Positions 9,085 through 17,758 of a stretch of DNA of 64,000 nt are shown in pieces (position 1 is the first letter of the stretch; every line of letters starts with the position of its first letter). A model generated the notes under the pieces. The model had not been told where the DNA came from and searched no databases. It was given only the letters and a program-made list of their open reading frames with translations. This DNA is from Sphingobium sp. YR768 (lineage in GTDB: Bacteria > Pseudomonadota > Alphaproteobacteria > Sphingomonadales > Sphingomonadaceae), in assembly GCF_900111125.1 (NCBI RefSeq), contig NZ_FOGE01000001.1, forward strand, positions 310,001-374,000, read 5' to 3'. Both the position numbers and the translations under genes were made by a program.

Positions 9085-10451
9085 GCGCCCAGTTCCTTCC
9101 TGGCATCTGCGATCCGCGCCCGCACCTGCGACGGCGCGGTGCCACCATGGCTTTGACGGCTGGCCACAGACGCATCGACTGTCAGCACCGCATAGACCCG
9201 ATCGTCGATCCGCGCATCAATCTCTTTGAGCGTCGCCAGCGGCAACTGGTCGAGCGGCACCGCCGCCGCCTCGGCCGCTGCCACGGCGCGGCCGGTGATA
9301 TGATGCGCCTCGCGGAAGGGAATGCCGCCTTCCCGCACCAGCCAGTCGGCAAGGTCCGTGGCGGTGGCAAAGCCGCTTTCGGCCAGCCCCCGCATCCGGT
9401 CGGTGCGGAAGGTCACCGTCTCGATCATGCCGGTCATCGCCGCGATCGACAGGCCCAGCAGGTCATGCGCCTCGAACACCGGCGGCTTGTCGTCCTGCAT
9501 ATCCTTGGAATAAGCGAGCGGCAGGCCCTTCATCGTCACGCACAGCGCGTTCATGCAGCCCATGATCCGCCCGGCATGGCCGCGCACCAGTTCGGCCGCA
9601 TCCGGATTGCGCTTCTGCGGCATGATCGAGCTGCCGGTCGAATAGGCGTCGGGCAGCTTCACGAAGCCGAAGGGCTGACTGGCCCAGATGATGAATTCCT
9701 CTGCCAGCCGCGACAGGTGCAACGACGCCTGCGTCGCCGCCATCAGATAATCGAGCGCGAAGTCTCGGTCCGATACGCTGTCCAGGCTATTGTCGGTCGG
9801 CTTGGCAAAGCCCAGCGCCGCCGCCGTCATGTGGCGATCGGTCGGGAAGCCCGTCCCGGCCAGCGCCGCCGCACCCAGCGGGCATTCGTCCGCCCGCGCC
9901 CGCGCATCGGCAAAGCGGCTGCGATCGCGCCGCACCATTTCATAATAAGCCATCAGATGGTGGCCCAGCGTCACCGGCTGCGCCGATTGCAGATGAGTGA
10001 AGCCCGGCATCACCGCATCGGCATGCTCTTCCGCCCGCGCCACCAGCGCATGCTGGAGGCCGAGCAGTCCCGCCTCGACCTCATCGATGGCGTCGCGCAC
10101 CCACAGACGGAAATCGGTCGCCACCTGATCATTGCGGCTGCGCGCGGTGTGCAGCCGCCCCGCCGCCGGGCCGATCAGTTCGGCCAGCCGCGATTCCGTG
10201 ACCATATGGATATCTTCCAGGTCCAGATTCACCGGCACGCCGTTCGATTCATATTCGGCAGCGATAGTATCGAGTCCGGCGGAAATCACGTTCGCATCAT
10301 CCTGCGAAACGATACTTTGTTGGGCCAGCATCGCGACATGCGCCTTGGACCCGGCGATATCCTGTTTCCACAATCGCTTGTCGAAGGGGATGGAGGCATT
10401 TATCTCACGCATGATCGATGCCGGGCCGGCCGCGAACCGGCCACCCCACAT
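9081..10451 (-). CDS. argH: Argininosuccinate lyase
   Basis: 456 residues from the ATG at 10451 (starting [10 protein letters not shown], the normal ArgH N-terminus). The fumarase-superfamily signature [12 protein letters not shown] is present, as are the active-site stretches [13 protein letters not shown] and [14 protein letters not shown] [11 protein letters not shown]. It cleaves argininosuccinate to arginine and fumarate. Its start codon overlaps that of a possible upstream start of the divergent thiol-disulfide gene, leaving no intergenic space for promoters. A longer in-frame extension would run into that gene and is rejected. Confidence 0.96.
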   Translation of the reverse strand: MWGGRFAAGPASIMREINASIPFDKRLWKQDIAGSKAHVAMLAQQSIVSQDDANVISAGLDTIAAEYESNGVPVNLDLEDIHMVTESRLAELIGPAAGRLHTARSRNDQVATDFRLWVRDAIDEVEAGLLGLQHALVARAEEHADAVMPGFTHLQSAQPVTLGHHLMAYYEMVRRDRSRFADARARADECPLGAAALAGTGFPTDRHMTAAALGFAKPTDNSLDSVSDRDFALDYLMAATQASLHLSRLAEEFIIWASQPFGFVKLPDAYSTGSSIMPQKRNPDAAELVRGHAGRIMGCMNALCVTMKGLPLAYSKDMQDDKPPVFEAHDLLGLSIAAMTGMIETVTFRTDRMRGLAESGFATATDLADWLVREGGIPFREAHHITGRAVAAAEAAAVPLDQLPLATLKEIDARIDDRVYAVLTVDASVASRQSHGGTAPSQVRARIADARKELGA

Positions 10452-10470
10452 GCTGTTGGAGCCCTTCCCA

Positions 10471-11076
10471 GTGATCTCTTCTTCACGCGCGCTAATGATA
10501 CTGCTCCTGCCTGCCGCTCTGGCGGCCTGCGATAGGCAATCCCCGCCCCCGGAGCAAGCCAATGCCGCCACCAGCGGCGAAGTCGCACCGGCATCGGGTG
10601 AGGCCGGCAAGGACAGCGCCTTCAACTATAGACTGGACCGCAGCAAGGCCGGCACGCCCGCGCCCGATTTCGCTTTTCTCGATCCGGATGGTGGCGAAAA
10701 GACACTGAAGGATTTTGCCGGCAAGCCGATGCTGGTCAATCTCTGGGCGACATGGTGCACGCCCTGTGTCGCGGAAATGCCCACGCTGGATCGGATCGCG
10801 GCGACCTATGGCCCCAAGGGTCTGGCCGTGCTCACCATATCGCAGGATAATCAGGGCCTGAAGGCGGTGAAGCCCTTCTTCGCCAAGCATAACCTGCCGC
10901 ACCTGAAAGGCTGGGCCGACCCCGAAACCGAATTCGGCTTTAGCTACGCCACCGGCCTTCTTCCCACAACGGTCATCTATGATGCGCAGGGCAAGGAAAT
11001 GGTGCGCGTGATCGGCGCGATGGATTGGGAAGGGCCTGAAGCCAAGGCGCTGATCGATGCTGCGATGCAATCCTGA
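10471..11076 (+). CDS. TlpA/ResA-like thioredoxin-fold lipoprotein
   Basis: About 201 residues from a GTG at 10471 with GGAG 10 bases upstream; an in-frame ATG at 10450 is an alternative. The signal ends in a lipobox (LPAALAAC), then a short low-complexity spacer and a thioredoxin-like domain with the redox pair CTPC in [14 protein letters not shown] and a cis-Pro region [11 protein letters not shown]. Proteins of this type reduce disulfides in the periplasm, for example for cytochrome c maturation. The target here is not shown by context. Confidence 0.85.
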   Translation: MISSSRALMILLLPAALAACDRQSPPPEQANAATSGEVAPASGEAGKDSAFNYRLDRSKAGTPAPDFAFLDPDGGEKTLKDFAGKPMLVNLWATWCTPCVAEMPTLDRIAATYGPKGLAVLTISQDNQGLKAVKPFFAKHNLPHLKGWADPETEFGFSYATGLLPTTVIYDAQGKEMVRVIGAMDWEGPEAKALIDAAMQS

Positions 11077-11330
11077 ACATAATTTGAAACTGCCAAAACG
11101 AATGAAGATAAAAAATCCGCCATGCCAGGCGATTGCAAAATGGCTTGCCTACGATACACAATCGTCAGTTGCACCATTACGCACATTGCCAATATCCTAC
11201 CCTGATTTTCGTTAGAAATAATTGAGAAATATTGCACATTTGATTCAATTTTTTGCAGTGCGGTAGAGGATTTCACAGAACCGTTCGTCGTCCCCCCTTG
11301 TCATCGATAATGCATAAACAGGGGGCATGA

Positions 11331-13967
11331 ATGACACGACTGTCCGCACTCAAACTTTCACTTATCCTCGCTTCGTCCTGGTCCGCTTGTGCGGTCGCAC
11401 AAGAAGCACCGCAGGAACCACAGGCCGATCAGGGCGGCGACATCATCGTCACCGGCACGCGCGCCGTCGGCATTTCGGCGGCCGAATCGGCCGCACCGGT
11501 ACAGGTGCTGAGCGAAGAAGCCATCAGCCATGTCGGCCAGCCAAATCTCAACCAGGTTCTGACCCAGATGGTGCCGGGCTTCACCGCCCAGACGCAGGGC
11601 ACCGACCTGTCCAGCTTCTCGCTGTCGGCCCGCCTGCGCGGCCTGTCGCCCAACCACACGCTGGTCCTGGTCAATGGCAAGCGCCGCCACGGCAACGCCA
11701 TTCTTCAGGTCATCTCCGGCGCGTTCCAGGGTTCGGCCGCGCCCAGCATCGACGTCATACCGCCCGACGCCATCTCCCGCGTCGAAGTCTTGCAGGAAGG
11801 CGCAGCGGCCGTTTACGGCACCGACGCGATCGCAGGCGTCCTCAACTTCATCCTGAAGGACCAGACCGACGGCGGCACGTTCAAGGTCACCGGCGGCCAA
11901 TATTATGACAGCGAGGGCGAACTGTTCTCCGCTTCGGGCAATGTCGGCTTCAAGCTGGGCGAGGACGGTTACTTCAACCTGACCCTGTTCCACCGCCGCC
12001 AGGATTATACCACCGTCGGCAAGGGTCAGGTGCTCGTCACCAAGCAGGACGGCACGCTTCAGCCCAACGCACCGGCCCAATGGTCCAACCTCGCCGGCGA
12101 CGCGCTGTCGGGCATCAATGGCGGCCAGCCCAAGACGAACCTGAACGTCGCCTTCTACAATATGGGCTATGATTTCGGCGGCGTCGAACTCTACAGTTTC
12201 GGCGACTATAGCCGCCGCGAAGGCTGGGCCAAGCAAGGCTACCGCCATCCCAAGCGCATCTGCTATGAAACCGGCAACACCGGCGGCAGCGTCACCCCGG
12301 CCGCCTATGATCCCGGCATCTGCTATGGCAACACCGGCGTCGTCGGCATGGTACCGCTCCAGCACGTGATCGAAAACGAATATAGCATCACGGTCGGTGC
12401 CAAGGGCGAATTCGGCGGCGGCTGGAACTATGACGTCAGCGGCACCTATGGCGCGCAAAAGGACGACATCTGGACGGAAAGCTCGGCGCATCGCGAAATC
12501 TGGCAGGAAAGCTACCAGAACCAGCTCAACGGCATTGGCACGGCGAACACGCCCAGCAGCGCCTATGACGGCGGCTTCAAGCTGGCCCAGACCACGCTGA
12601 CCACCGACATCCGCAAGGAATTCGACGTTGGCATGGCGGCGCCGCTCACGCTGGCCTTCGGTGGTGAATATCGCAAGGATGAATATGAAATCATCGCCGG
12701 CGATTCCATCTCCACCTACAAAACCGGCGTTCAGTCCTTCCCTGGTTACAAGGCGAGCGACGCAGGCAAGTTCGATCGCAGTTCCAAGGCAGGTTATGTC
12801 AACCTGATCGCCAAGCCGATCGACGGCTGGAGCGTCGATCTTGCGGGCCGTTACGAAGATTATACCGATTTCGGCGACACGCTGATCGGCAAGATCACGA
12901 CCCGCTACGACTTCTCGGACGCCTTCGCCATCCGCGGCACCGCCAGCACCGGCTTCCGCGCACCGACGCTTCAGGAACAGAAATATTCGACCATCAACGT
13001 CGGCCCGACCAGCGCCGTCGCACAGCTGCCGGCCGGCACCCCTGCCGCCGCGCTGCTGGGCTTCGGTCCGCTCGGTCCGGAAAAGTCGAAGAATTTCTCG
13101 GCCGGCTTCGTCGTTCGTCCAGTGCCGAAGCTTGCGATCACGGTCGATGGCTATCTTATCAAGATCAAGGATCGCATCACCGGCACCGCGGCCCGCAACG
13201 CCGTCCTCAACGGCGTAGCACAGCCCGGCGGCGCGGACATTCTGAACGCCCTGAATGCGGCGGGCATCGTCCTCGATAGCGCCCTCTTCACCAGCGGCAC
13301 GATCGGCGTGCAGAGCTTCACCAACGGCGTCGATACCCGCACCTGGGGCATCGACTTCTCGGCTAGCTATCCTGTCGCGCTGGACTTCGGTTCACTCAAC
13401 CTGTCGCTGACCGCCAACTATAACAAGACGAAGATCACCAACAACAAGCTGGGCTATCCGCTGTTCAACGCCGCATCGGAAAGCAATATCGAACGCGCCA
13501 ATCCGGACTATAAGGTGGTCGCCAACGCCCTGTTCAAGAGCGGCCGCTTCGGCCTGAACCTGCGCGAAACCTTCTACGGCAAGACCAGCGTCTTGGTGCG
13601 TCCGGCTTTCACCTCCTCTGCCAACGGGTCTGTCATCATCCCGGACGGCGGTTTCCTGATCGCCGACGGCGCGCTGGTCAATGGGGTGAACGCTAACCAG
13701 CTTTACTTCAACGGGGTAGCCAAGGCAGCAGCCATTACCGACCTGGAAGTGAATTACGACTTCACCGACAATGTGACCTTCTCGCTGGGCGCCAACAACC
13801 TGTTCAACAAGAAGCCGGAAATCCCCAAGCTGCTCAAGGGCGTGGTCGTTCCGACCGGCGTATCGCCCTATGAAAATGGCTCTGGCTCCTACAGCGCCTC
13901 CTACGGCCACAGCGCCTACAGCACTTCGGGCGGTTACTATTACGCCCGCATCGACTTCAAGTTCTAA
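11331..13967 (+). CDS. TonB-dependent outer-membrane receptor
   Basis: 878 residues: a Sec signal ending near AVAQE, a TonB-box/plug region (DIIVTGTRAV, then RGLSPNHTLVLVNGKRR, and RVEVLQEGAAAVYGTDAIAGV), and a long beta-barrel ending in aromatic Phe (ARIDFKF). GGGGG lies 6 bases before the ATG. It should import a ligand into the periplasm using TonB energy. The 254 bases upstream are AT-rich and presumably hold its promoter; no Fur-like or riboswitch element was recognised. A strong terminator separates it from the following RidA–oxidase operon, whose exported enzymes probably act on the same substrate. Confidence 0.92.
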   Translation: MTRLSALKLSLILASSWSACAVAQEAPQEPQADQGGDIIVTGTRAVGISAAESAAPVQVLSEEAISHVGQPNLNQVLTQMVPGFTAQTQGTDLSSFSLSARLRGLSPNHTLVLVNGKRRHGNAILQVISGAFQGSAAPSIDVIPPDAISRVEVLQEGAAAVYGTDAIAGVLNFILKDQTDGGTFKVTGGQYYDSEGELFSASGNVGFKLGEDGYFNLTLFHRRQDYTTVGKGQVLVTKQDGTLQPNAPAQWSNLAGDALSGINGGQPKTNLNVAFYNMGYDFGGVELYSFGDYSRREGWAKQGYRHPKRICYETGNTGGSVTPAAYDPGICYGNTGVVGMVPLQHVIENEYSITVGAKGEFGGGWNYDVSGTYGAQKDDIWTESSAHREIWQESYQNQLNGIGTANTPSSAYDGGFKLAQTTLTTDIRKEFDVGMAAPLTLAFGGEYRKDEYEIIAGDSISTYKTGVQSFPGYKASDAGKFDRSSKAGYVNLIAKPIDGWSVDLAGRYEDYTDFGDTLIGKITTRYDFSDAFAIRGTASTGFRAPTLQEQKYSTINVGPTSAVAQLPAGTPAAALLGFGPLGPEKSKNFSAGFVVRPVPKLAITVDGYLIKIKDRITGTAARNAVLNGVAQPGGADILNALNAAGIVLDSALFTSGTIGVQSFTNGVDTRTWGIDFSASYPVALDFGSLNLSLTANYNKTKITNNKLGYPLFNAASESNIERANPDYKVVANALFKSGRFGLNLRETFYGKTSVLVRPAFTSSANGSVIIPDGGFLIADGALVNGVNANQLYFNGVAKAAAITDLEVNYDFTDNVTFSLGANNLFNKKPEIPKLLKGVVVPTGVSPYENGSGSYSASYGHSAYSTSGGYYYARIDFKF

Positions 13968-13981
13968 GCGAAGTCACGAAG

Positions 13982-14019
13982 GAAGGGTCGGTCCGGCAAG
14001 GACCGGCCCTTCATTTTTT
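13982..14019 (+). terminator. Rho-independent terminator after the TonB receptor
   Basis: GAAGGGTCGGTCC and GGACCGGCCCTTC pair over 13 bases (one G·U) around a GGCAA loop, followed by ATTTTTT. It ends the receptor transcript 16 bases before the RidA start, so the downstream genes need either read-through or their own promoter. Confidence 0.85.
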
Positions 14020-14034
14020 AGAAGGGGGATAGCC

Positions 14035-14532
14035 ATGAAAGCAGCGATTGCCGCATTGACTCTGGCCGCCATGGCCACCGGTTCGGCAGTGGGATCGGCT
14101 TCGGCCGCGACCGTCGAACACAAGCAGGCGCCCGGCGCCATGATCGCCAGCGCCGCCATCGTGCCGCCCGGCAGCACTTTTTATTATCTGTCCGGCGCTA
14201 CCGCCGCGCCGATCAACCCGGCCGACACTGACAGCGCGGATGCATTTGGCGATACCGAGGTGCAGGCCATGTCCATCTTCACCAAGATGAAGGCGCAACT
14301 GGCCGAAATGGGCCTGACCATGGGCGACGTCGTCAAGCTGACCGTCTTCCTCGTCGGCGATCCCAAGCAGGGTGGGAAGATGGACCGGGACGGCCTGACC
14401 CGCGCCTACAAGAAATTCTTCGGCACCGCCGAACAGCCCAACCTGCCGACCCGATCGGCGTTTCAGATTTCCGCGCTCGCGCGGCCGCAGCAACTGATCG
14501 AGATTGAAGGCGTCGCGGCCAAAGCCCCCTGA
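14035..14532 (+). CDS. Exported RidA-family protein 1
   Basis: 165 residues: a Sec signal peptide (cleavage near GSASAATV), then a RidA (YjgF/YER057c/UK114) domain. The conserved arginine that binds the carboxylate of imino acids in RidA is present as R140 in LPTRSAF. RidA proteins normally sit in the cytoplasm and hydrolyse reactive enamines and imines made by PLP enzymes and amino-acid oxidases. A periplasmic copy next to a flavin amine oxidase suggests that it clears the imine product. It has an insertion (INPADTDSADAFGDTEVQ) in the position where short RidA proteins have a loop. GAAGGGGG lies upstream of the ATG. Confidence 0.88.
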   Translation: MKAAIAALTLAAMATGSAVGSASAATVEHKQAPGAMIASAAIVPPGSTFYYLSGATAAPINPADTDSADAFGDTEVQAMSIFTKMKAQLAEMGLTMGDVVKLTVFLVGDPKQGGKMDRDGLTRAYKKFFGTAEQPNLPTRSAFQISALARPQQLIEIEGVAAKAP

Positions 14533-14566
14533 GCCGTTCGGGTCGCACCGACGGACGAAGACAAGA

Positions 14567-14638
14567 CAGGGGCCATAACGGCAGGGAATTGGGGGCGAGA
14601 CCCCTGCCGCCACACTACTCGCCCGTAAAAACGGGAAG
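14567..14638 (+). promoter_or_regulatory. Structured leader before the amine oxidase
   Basis: Three pairings are possible and exclude or knot with each other: GGCAGGG (14580–14586) with CCCTGCC (14602–14608); GGGCGAG (14593–14599) with CTCGCCC (14618–14624), whose left arm is in the first loop; and CCCGT with ACGGG (14622–14635) next to the ribosome binding site GGGAAG. This could couple or limit translation of the oxidase. Function is inference only. Confidence 0.35.
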
Positions 14639-14643
14639 CCAGC

Positions 14644-16230
14644 ATGACAGACAGCACAGCACCCAGCCGTCGCGACCTTTTAACCATGATCGGCAAGGTC
14701 GGCGGCGCTGCGGCCATGTATCAGGCGATGACCGCGCTTGGCCATGCCGCCGAAACCCAGTTCACCGGCCCGCCGGTGCTGAGCGGCGCGAAGCCCGGTG
14801 CCTCCGTCATCGTGCTGGGTGCGGGTCTGGCCGGCATGGCCGCCGCCTATGAGCTGCAAAAGGCCGGCTATGCGGTCAAGATACTGGAATTTCAGGATCG
14901 CCCCGGCGGCCGCAACTATTCGCTGCGCGGCGGCGATAGCTTCACCGAAAGCGACGGCACGGTGCAGAAGGTGCAGTTCGCGCCCGGCAACTATATCAAC
15001 CCCGGCCCCTGGCGCATCCCGCATCATCACAAGGCGCTGCTCCATTATTGCCGCCAGTTCGGCGTCGCGCTGGAACCCTTCATCCAGCTCAACCATAATG
15101 GCTTCATCCATTCTTCCGAAGCCTTTGGCGGCAAGCCGATGCGCTACAAGGAAGTCGCAACCGACTTCAAGGGCCACACGTCCGAACTGCTGGCCAAGGC
15201 GGTGAGCGCCAAGGCGCTGGACGACAAGCTGTCTGCCGAGGACAAGGAAAAGCTGATGGAAGCGCTCCGCAACTGGGGCGTGCTCGACAAGAATCTGGCC
15301 TATACCAGCAGCCTCAAAGTGTCCGCCCAGCGCGGCTATGATCAGGCGCCCGGCGGCGGCCGCAATGGCGCGCCCACCCCGTCGCAGATCGCAAAATTGC
15401 AGGACGTGCTGGACCCGCAGGTCTGGACCGCCATGTCCTTCTATTTCAGCTATGTGATGCAGACGACGATGTTTCAGCCGGTCGGCGGCATGGACATGAT
15501 CGGCAAGGCCTTCGCGAAGAAGATCGGCAAGATCATCACCTATAATGCCAAGGCGACGAAGGTCGCTCAGTCGGACAAGGGCGTGACGGTCAGCTACAAG
15601 GATGTCGCGACCGGCCAGATGCATGATGTCAGCGCCGACTGGTGCGTCTGCACCATTCCGCTGTCGATCATCAGCCAGGTCGATATGCAGGTTTCCCCGG
15701 CGCTCAAGGCCGCGATGAAGGCCGTGCCCTATGGCGGCCATGCGAAGATCGGCATGGAATTCAAGCGCCGCTTCTGGGAGGAAGACGACAATATCTATGG
15801 CGGTCACAGCTTCACCGACCAGACGATTACCCAGCTTTCCTACCCCAATGACAAGATGTTCGGACAAGGCCCGGCGGTGTTGCTCGGCGCGTTCGCCCGT
15901 GGGCTTGCCGGGTTCCAGATCGCCAGCATGACGCCGGAACAGCGCATCGAAACCGCGCTGAAACAGGGGGAAGTCTTCCATCCCCAATATCGCAAGGAGT
16001 TCCTCAGCGGCGTGTCCGTGCCATGGACCCGCGTACCGTGGATTTTGGGCTGCACGTCCGAATGGAGCGAGGAAAACCGCAAGGCGCATTACAAGAATCT
16101 GGTCGCGCTCGACAATCGCGTCGTTCTGGCCGGTGAACATGCCAGCTATTATGGCGGCTGGATGGAAGGGTCGATCCTGTCGGGCATCGACGCGATCACC
16201 CAGATTCACGAACGCGCGCAGGCGGCATAG
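14644..16230 (+). CDS. Tat-exported flavin amine oxidase / amino-acid dehydrogenase
   Basis: 528 residues. The N-terminus has a Tat signal (SRRDLLTMIGKVGG). The mature part begins with an FAD dinucleotide fold GAGLAG (residues 59–64), followed by the monoamine-oxidase GG motif RPGGRN, and ends with the C-terminal flavin-binding segment GEHASYYGGWMEGSI. The family oxidises amines or L-amino acids to imines. Tat export is usual for enzymes that bind their cofactor before transport. The next gene, 2 bases on, encodes an exported cytochrome c, so electrons may go to the respiratory chain instead of O2. The substrate is unknown. Confidence 0.9.
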   Translation: MTDSTAPSRRDLLTMIGKVGGAAAMYQAMTALGHAAETQFTGPPVLSGAKPGASVIVLGAGLAGMAAAYELQKAGYAVKILEFQDRPGGRNYSLRGGDSFTESDGTVQKVQFAPGNYINPGPWRIPHHHKALLHYCRQFGVALEPFIQLNHNGFIHSSEAFGGKPMRYKEVATDFKGHTSELLAKAVSAKALDDKLSAEDKEKLMEALRNWGVLDKNLAYTSSLKVSAQRGYDQAPGGGRNGAPTPSQIAKLQDVLDPQVWTAMSFYFSYVMQTTMFQPVGGMDMIGKAFAKKIGKIITYNAKATKVAQSDKGVTVSYKDVATGQMHDVSADWCVCTIPLSIISQVDMQVSPALKAAMKAVPYGGHAKIGMEFKRRFWEEDDNIYGGHSFTDQTITQLSYPNDKMFGQGPAVLLGAFARGLAGFQIASMTPEQRIETALKQGEVFHPQYRKEFLSGVSVPWTRVPWILGCTSEWSEENRKAHYKNLVALDNRVVLAGEHASYYGGWMEGSILSGIDAITQIHERAQAA

Positions 16231-16232
16231 AG

Positions 16233-16631
16233 ATGCGCGGCACGATCCTTCGCCTCGGTCTGCTGACCGTGCTGGCCGCCGCGCCCGCTCTGGCGGATTC
16301 GCCCGGCGGCAGGCCCGCCAAGGTCGCGCTGCCCGACGGGGAACAGGTCTATAATCAGATCTGCGCCGCCTGCCATCTGGACAAGGCGCAGGGCTCGCCC
16401 GACGGCACCGTCCCTGCCCTTGCCCATAATGCCAAGCTGGCCGACCCGGATTATCCCGTCACCGTAGTCATGAAGGGTCAGGGCGGCATGCCCTGGTTTT
16501 CCGAAATGCTCACCCCAGCGCAGGTCGCCTCGGTCGTCGGCTACGTCCGCACCCATTTCGACAATGCTTATCCCGAACCGATCAGCGAAGCGGACGTGAA
16601 GCGCATCGCCGCAAAAGGAAGCGAAGAATGA
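16233..16631 (+). CDS. Periplasmic class I c-type cytochrome
   Basis: 132 residues with a Sec signal (cleavage near ALADS) and one haem-binding motif CAACH (C44, C47, H48). The Met ligand is probably in GGMPWF. It is sandwiched between the amine oxidase (2-base gap) and a PLP enzyme (4-base overlap). The most direct reading is that it takes electrons from the flavoenzyme, in the way small cytochromes pair with periplasmic dehydrogenases. Confidence 0.9.
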   Translation: MRGTILRLGLLTVLAAAPALADSPGGRPAKVALPDGEQVYNQICAACHLDKAQGSPDGTVPALAHNAKLADPDYPVTVVMKGQGGMPWFSEMLTPAQVASVVGYVRTHFDNAYPEPISEADVKRIAAKGSEE

Positions 16632-17758
16632 CGGATACCAGCTTCTCCCGTCGCATGCTGATGCGCGGCGCCATCGCGGCGGCCGGAGCGGCCAGCGCCG
16701 CCCCGGCCCTCGCCCAGCGCGGGCGCAAGGCCGCCCTGCCCGAAGACCCGGCCGGCATGGTGTCCACGCTGACCGACGCGGTCTATATCAACAGCAACGA
16801 AAATCCGCTCGGCCCCTGCGCGGCTGCGCTGGAGGCGTTGAACGGCCTCGACAAGCTGTCCGGCCGCTATGGCATGGCCTTCGCCGCGCAACTGGAGCGG
16901 CTGTTCGCCCGGCAGAATGGCCTGACGCCCGAACAGGTGCAGGTCCATCCCGGCTCCTATATGACGCTGCGCTCGGTGGCCCTGACCTATTCGTCACAGG
17001 ACCGGCCGATCGCCTTTTTCGAACCGACCTTCGACAGCGGCTTTATGGGCAAAGGGAACAAGGTCGTGACCAGCGCCGTCCCCATCCCTCTGTCCGGCGA
17101 TTTTCGCGGCGACCTGCGCCAGATGCTCGCCGCCGCGCCCAATGCCGGCGTCTATTATATCTGCAATCCCAACAACCCGACCGGCCTCATCACGCCCCGC
17201 GCCGACATCGAATGGCTGCTCGCCAACAAACCGGCCGGATCGGTGCTGCTGATCGACGAAGCCTATATCCATTTCAGCGACGCACCGTCCTGCCTCGATC
17301 TGGTAGCCAAGGGCGCGGACGTGCTGGTCACGCGCACCTTCTCGAAAATCTATGGCCTTGCGGGCCTGCGCTGCGGCCTCATCGCCGGGCGGAAGGATCT
17401 GCTCGACGGCATGGCCGATTATGGCGTCAACATCACGCCCATGCCCGCCGTCGTCGCCGCCGAAGCCAGCCTGCTCGACCCCAGATTGCTGCCGGATCGC
17501 AAGGCCTATAACAAGGCTGTGCGCGACGACCTATTCGCCTGGCTGGACCAGCGCGGCATCCGCTATCTGCCCAGCGAAGGCAGTTTCGCGATGATCCATG
17601 TCGGCCGCTCCGGCGCAGATGTCACCGCCGCGCTCGCCAGTCAGAAAATCTTCATCGGCGGCGCGCGCAAACATATGGACGACTGGGTCCGCGTCTCCTT
17701 CGGCACGCCGGCGGAAATGCAGGCGTTCAAACTCGCCTTCGCGAAAGTCATGGCATGA
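16628..17758 (+). CDS. Tat-exported HisC-like class I/II aminotransferase
   Basis: 376 residues. A Tat signal (FSRRMLMRGAIAAAG) precedes a fold-type I aminotransferase of the histidinol-phosphate aminotransferase group: NENPLGPC, CNPNNPTGLITP, LLIDEAYIHFS and the PLP lysine K240 in FSKIYGLAGLRCG. Length and motifs are complete. Export is unusual for this family, and no his genes are near, so it is unlikely to make histidine. It overlaps the cytochrome gene before it (4 bases) and the class V enzyme after it (ATGA). It probably transaminates a periplasmic amino compound. Confidence 0.88.
   Translation: MTDTSFSRRMLMRGAIAAAGAASAAPALAQRGRKAALPEDPAGMVSTLTDAVYINSNENPLGPCAAALEALNGLDKLSGRYGMAFAAQLERLFARQNGLTPEQVQVHPGSYMTLRSVALTYSSQDRPIAFFEPTFDSGFMGKGNKVVTSAVPIPLSGDFRGDLRQMLAAAPNAGVYYICNPNNPTGLITPRADIEWLLANKPAGSVLLIDEAYIHFSDAPSCLDLVAKGADVLVTRTFSKIYGLAGLRCGLIAGRKDLLDGMADYGVNITPMPAVVAAEASLLDPRLLPDRKAYNKAVRDDLFAWLDQRGIRYLPSEGSFAMIHVGRSGADVTAALASQKIFIGGARKHMDDWVRVSFGTPAEMQAFKLAFAKVMA

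Noticed and set aside
11077..11330. Cobalamin riboswitch or Fur box before the TonB receptor
   Set aside because: The gap is AT-rich but shows neither a B12-box nor a recognisable Fur palindrome.
14680..16209. 509-codon minus-strand frame opposite the amine oxidase
   Set aside because: Mirror of a well-supported flavoenzyme; the sequence has no domain and is rich in His/Arg/Gly as antisense frames are.
16628..17758. Histidine biosynthesis gene hisC
   Set aside because: It has a Tat signal and lies in an operon of exported enzymes with no other his genes.
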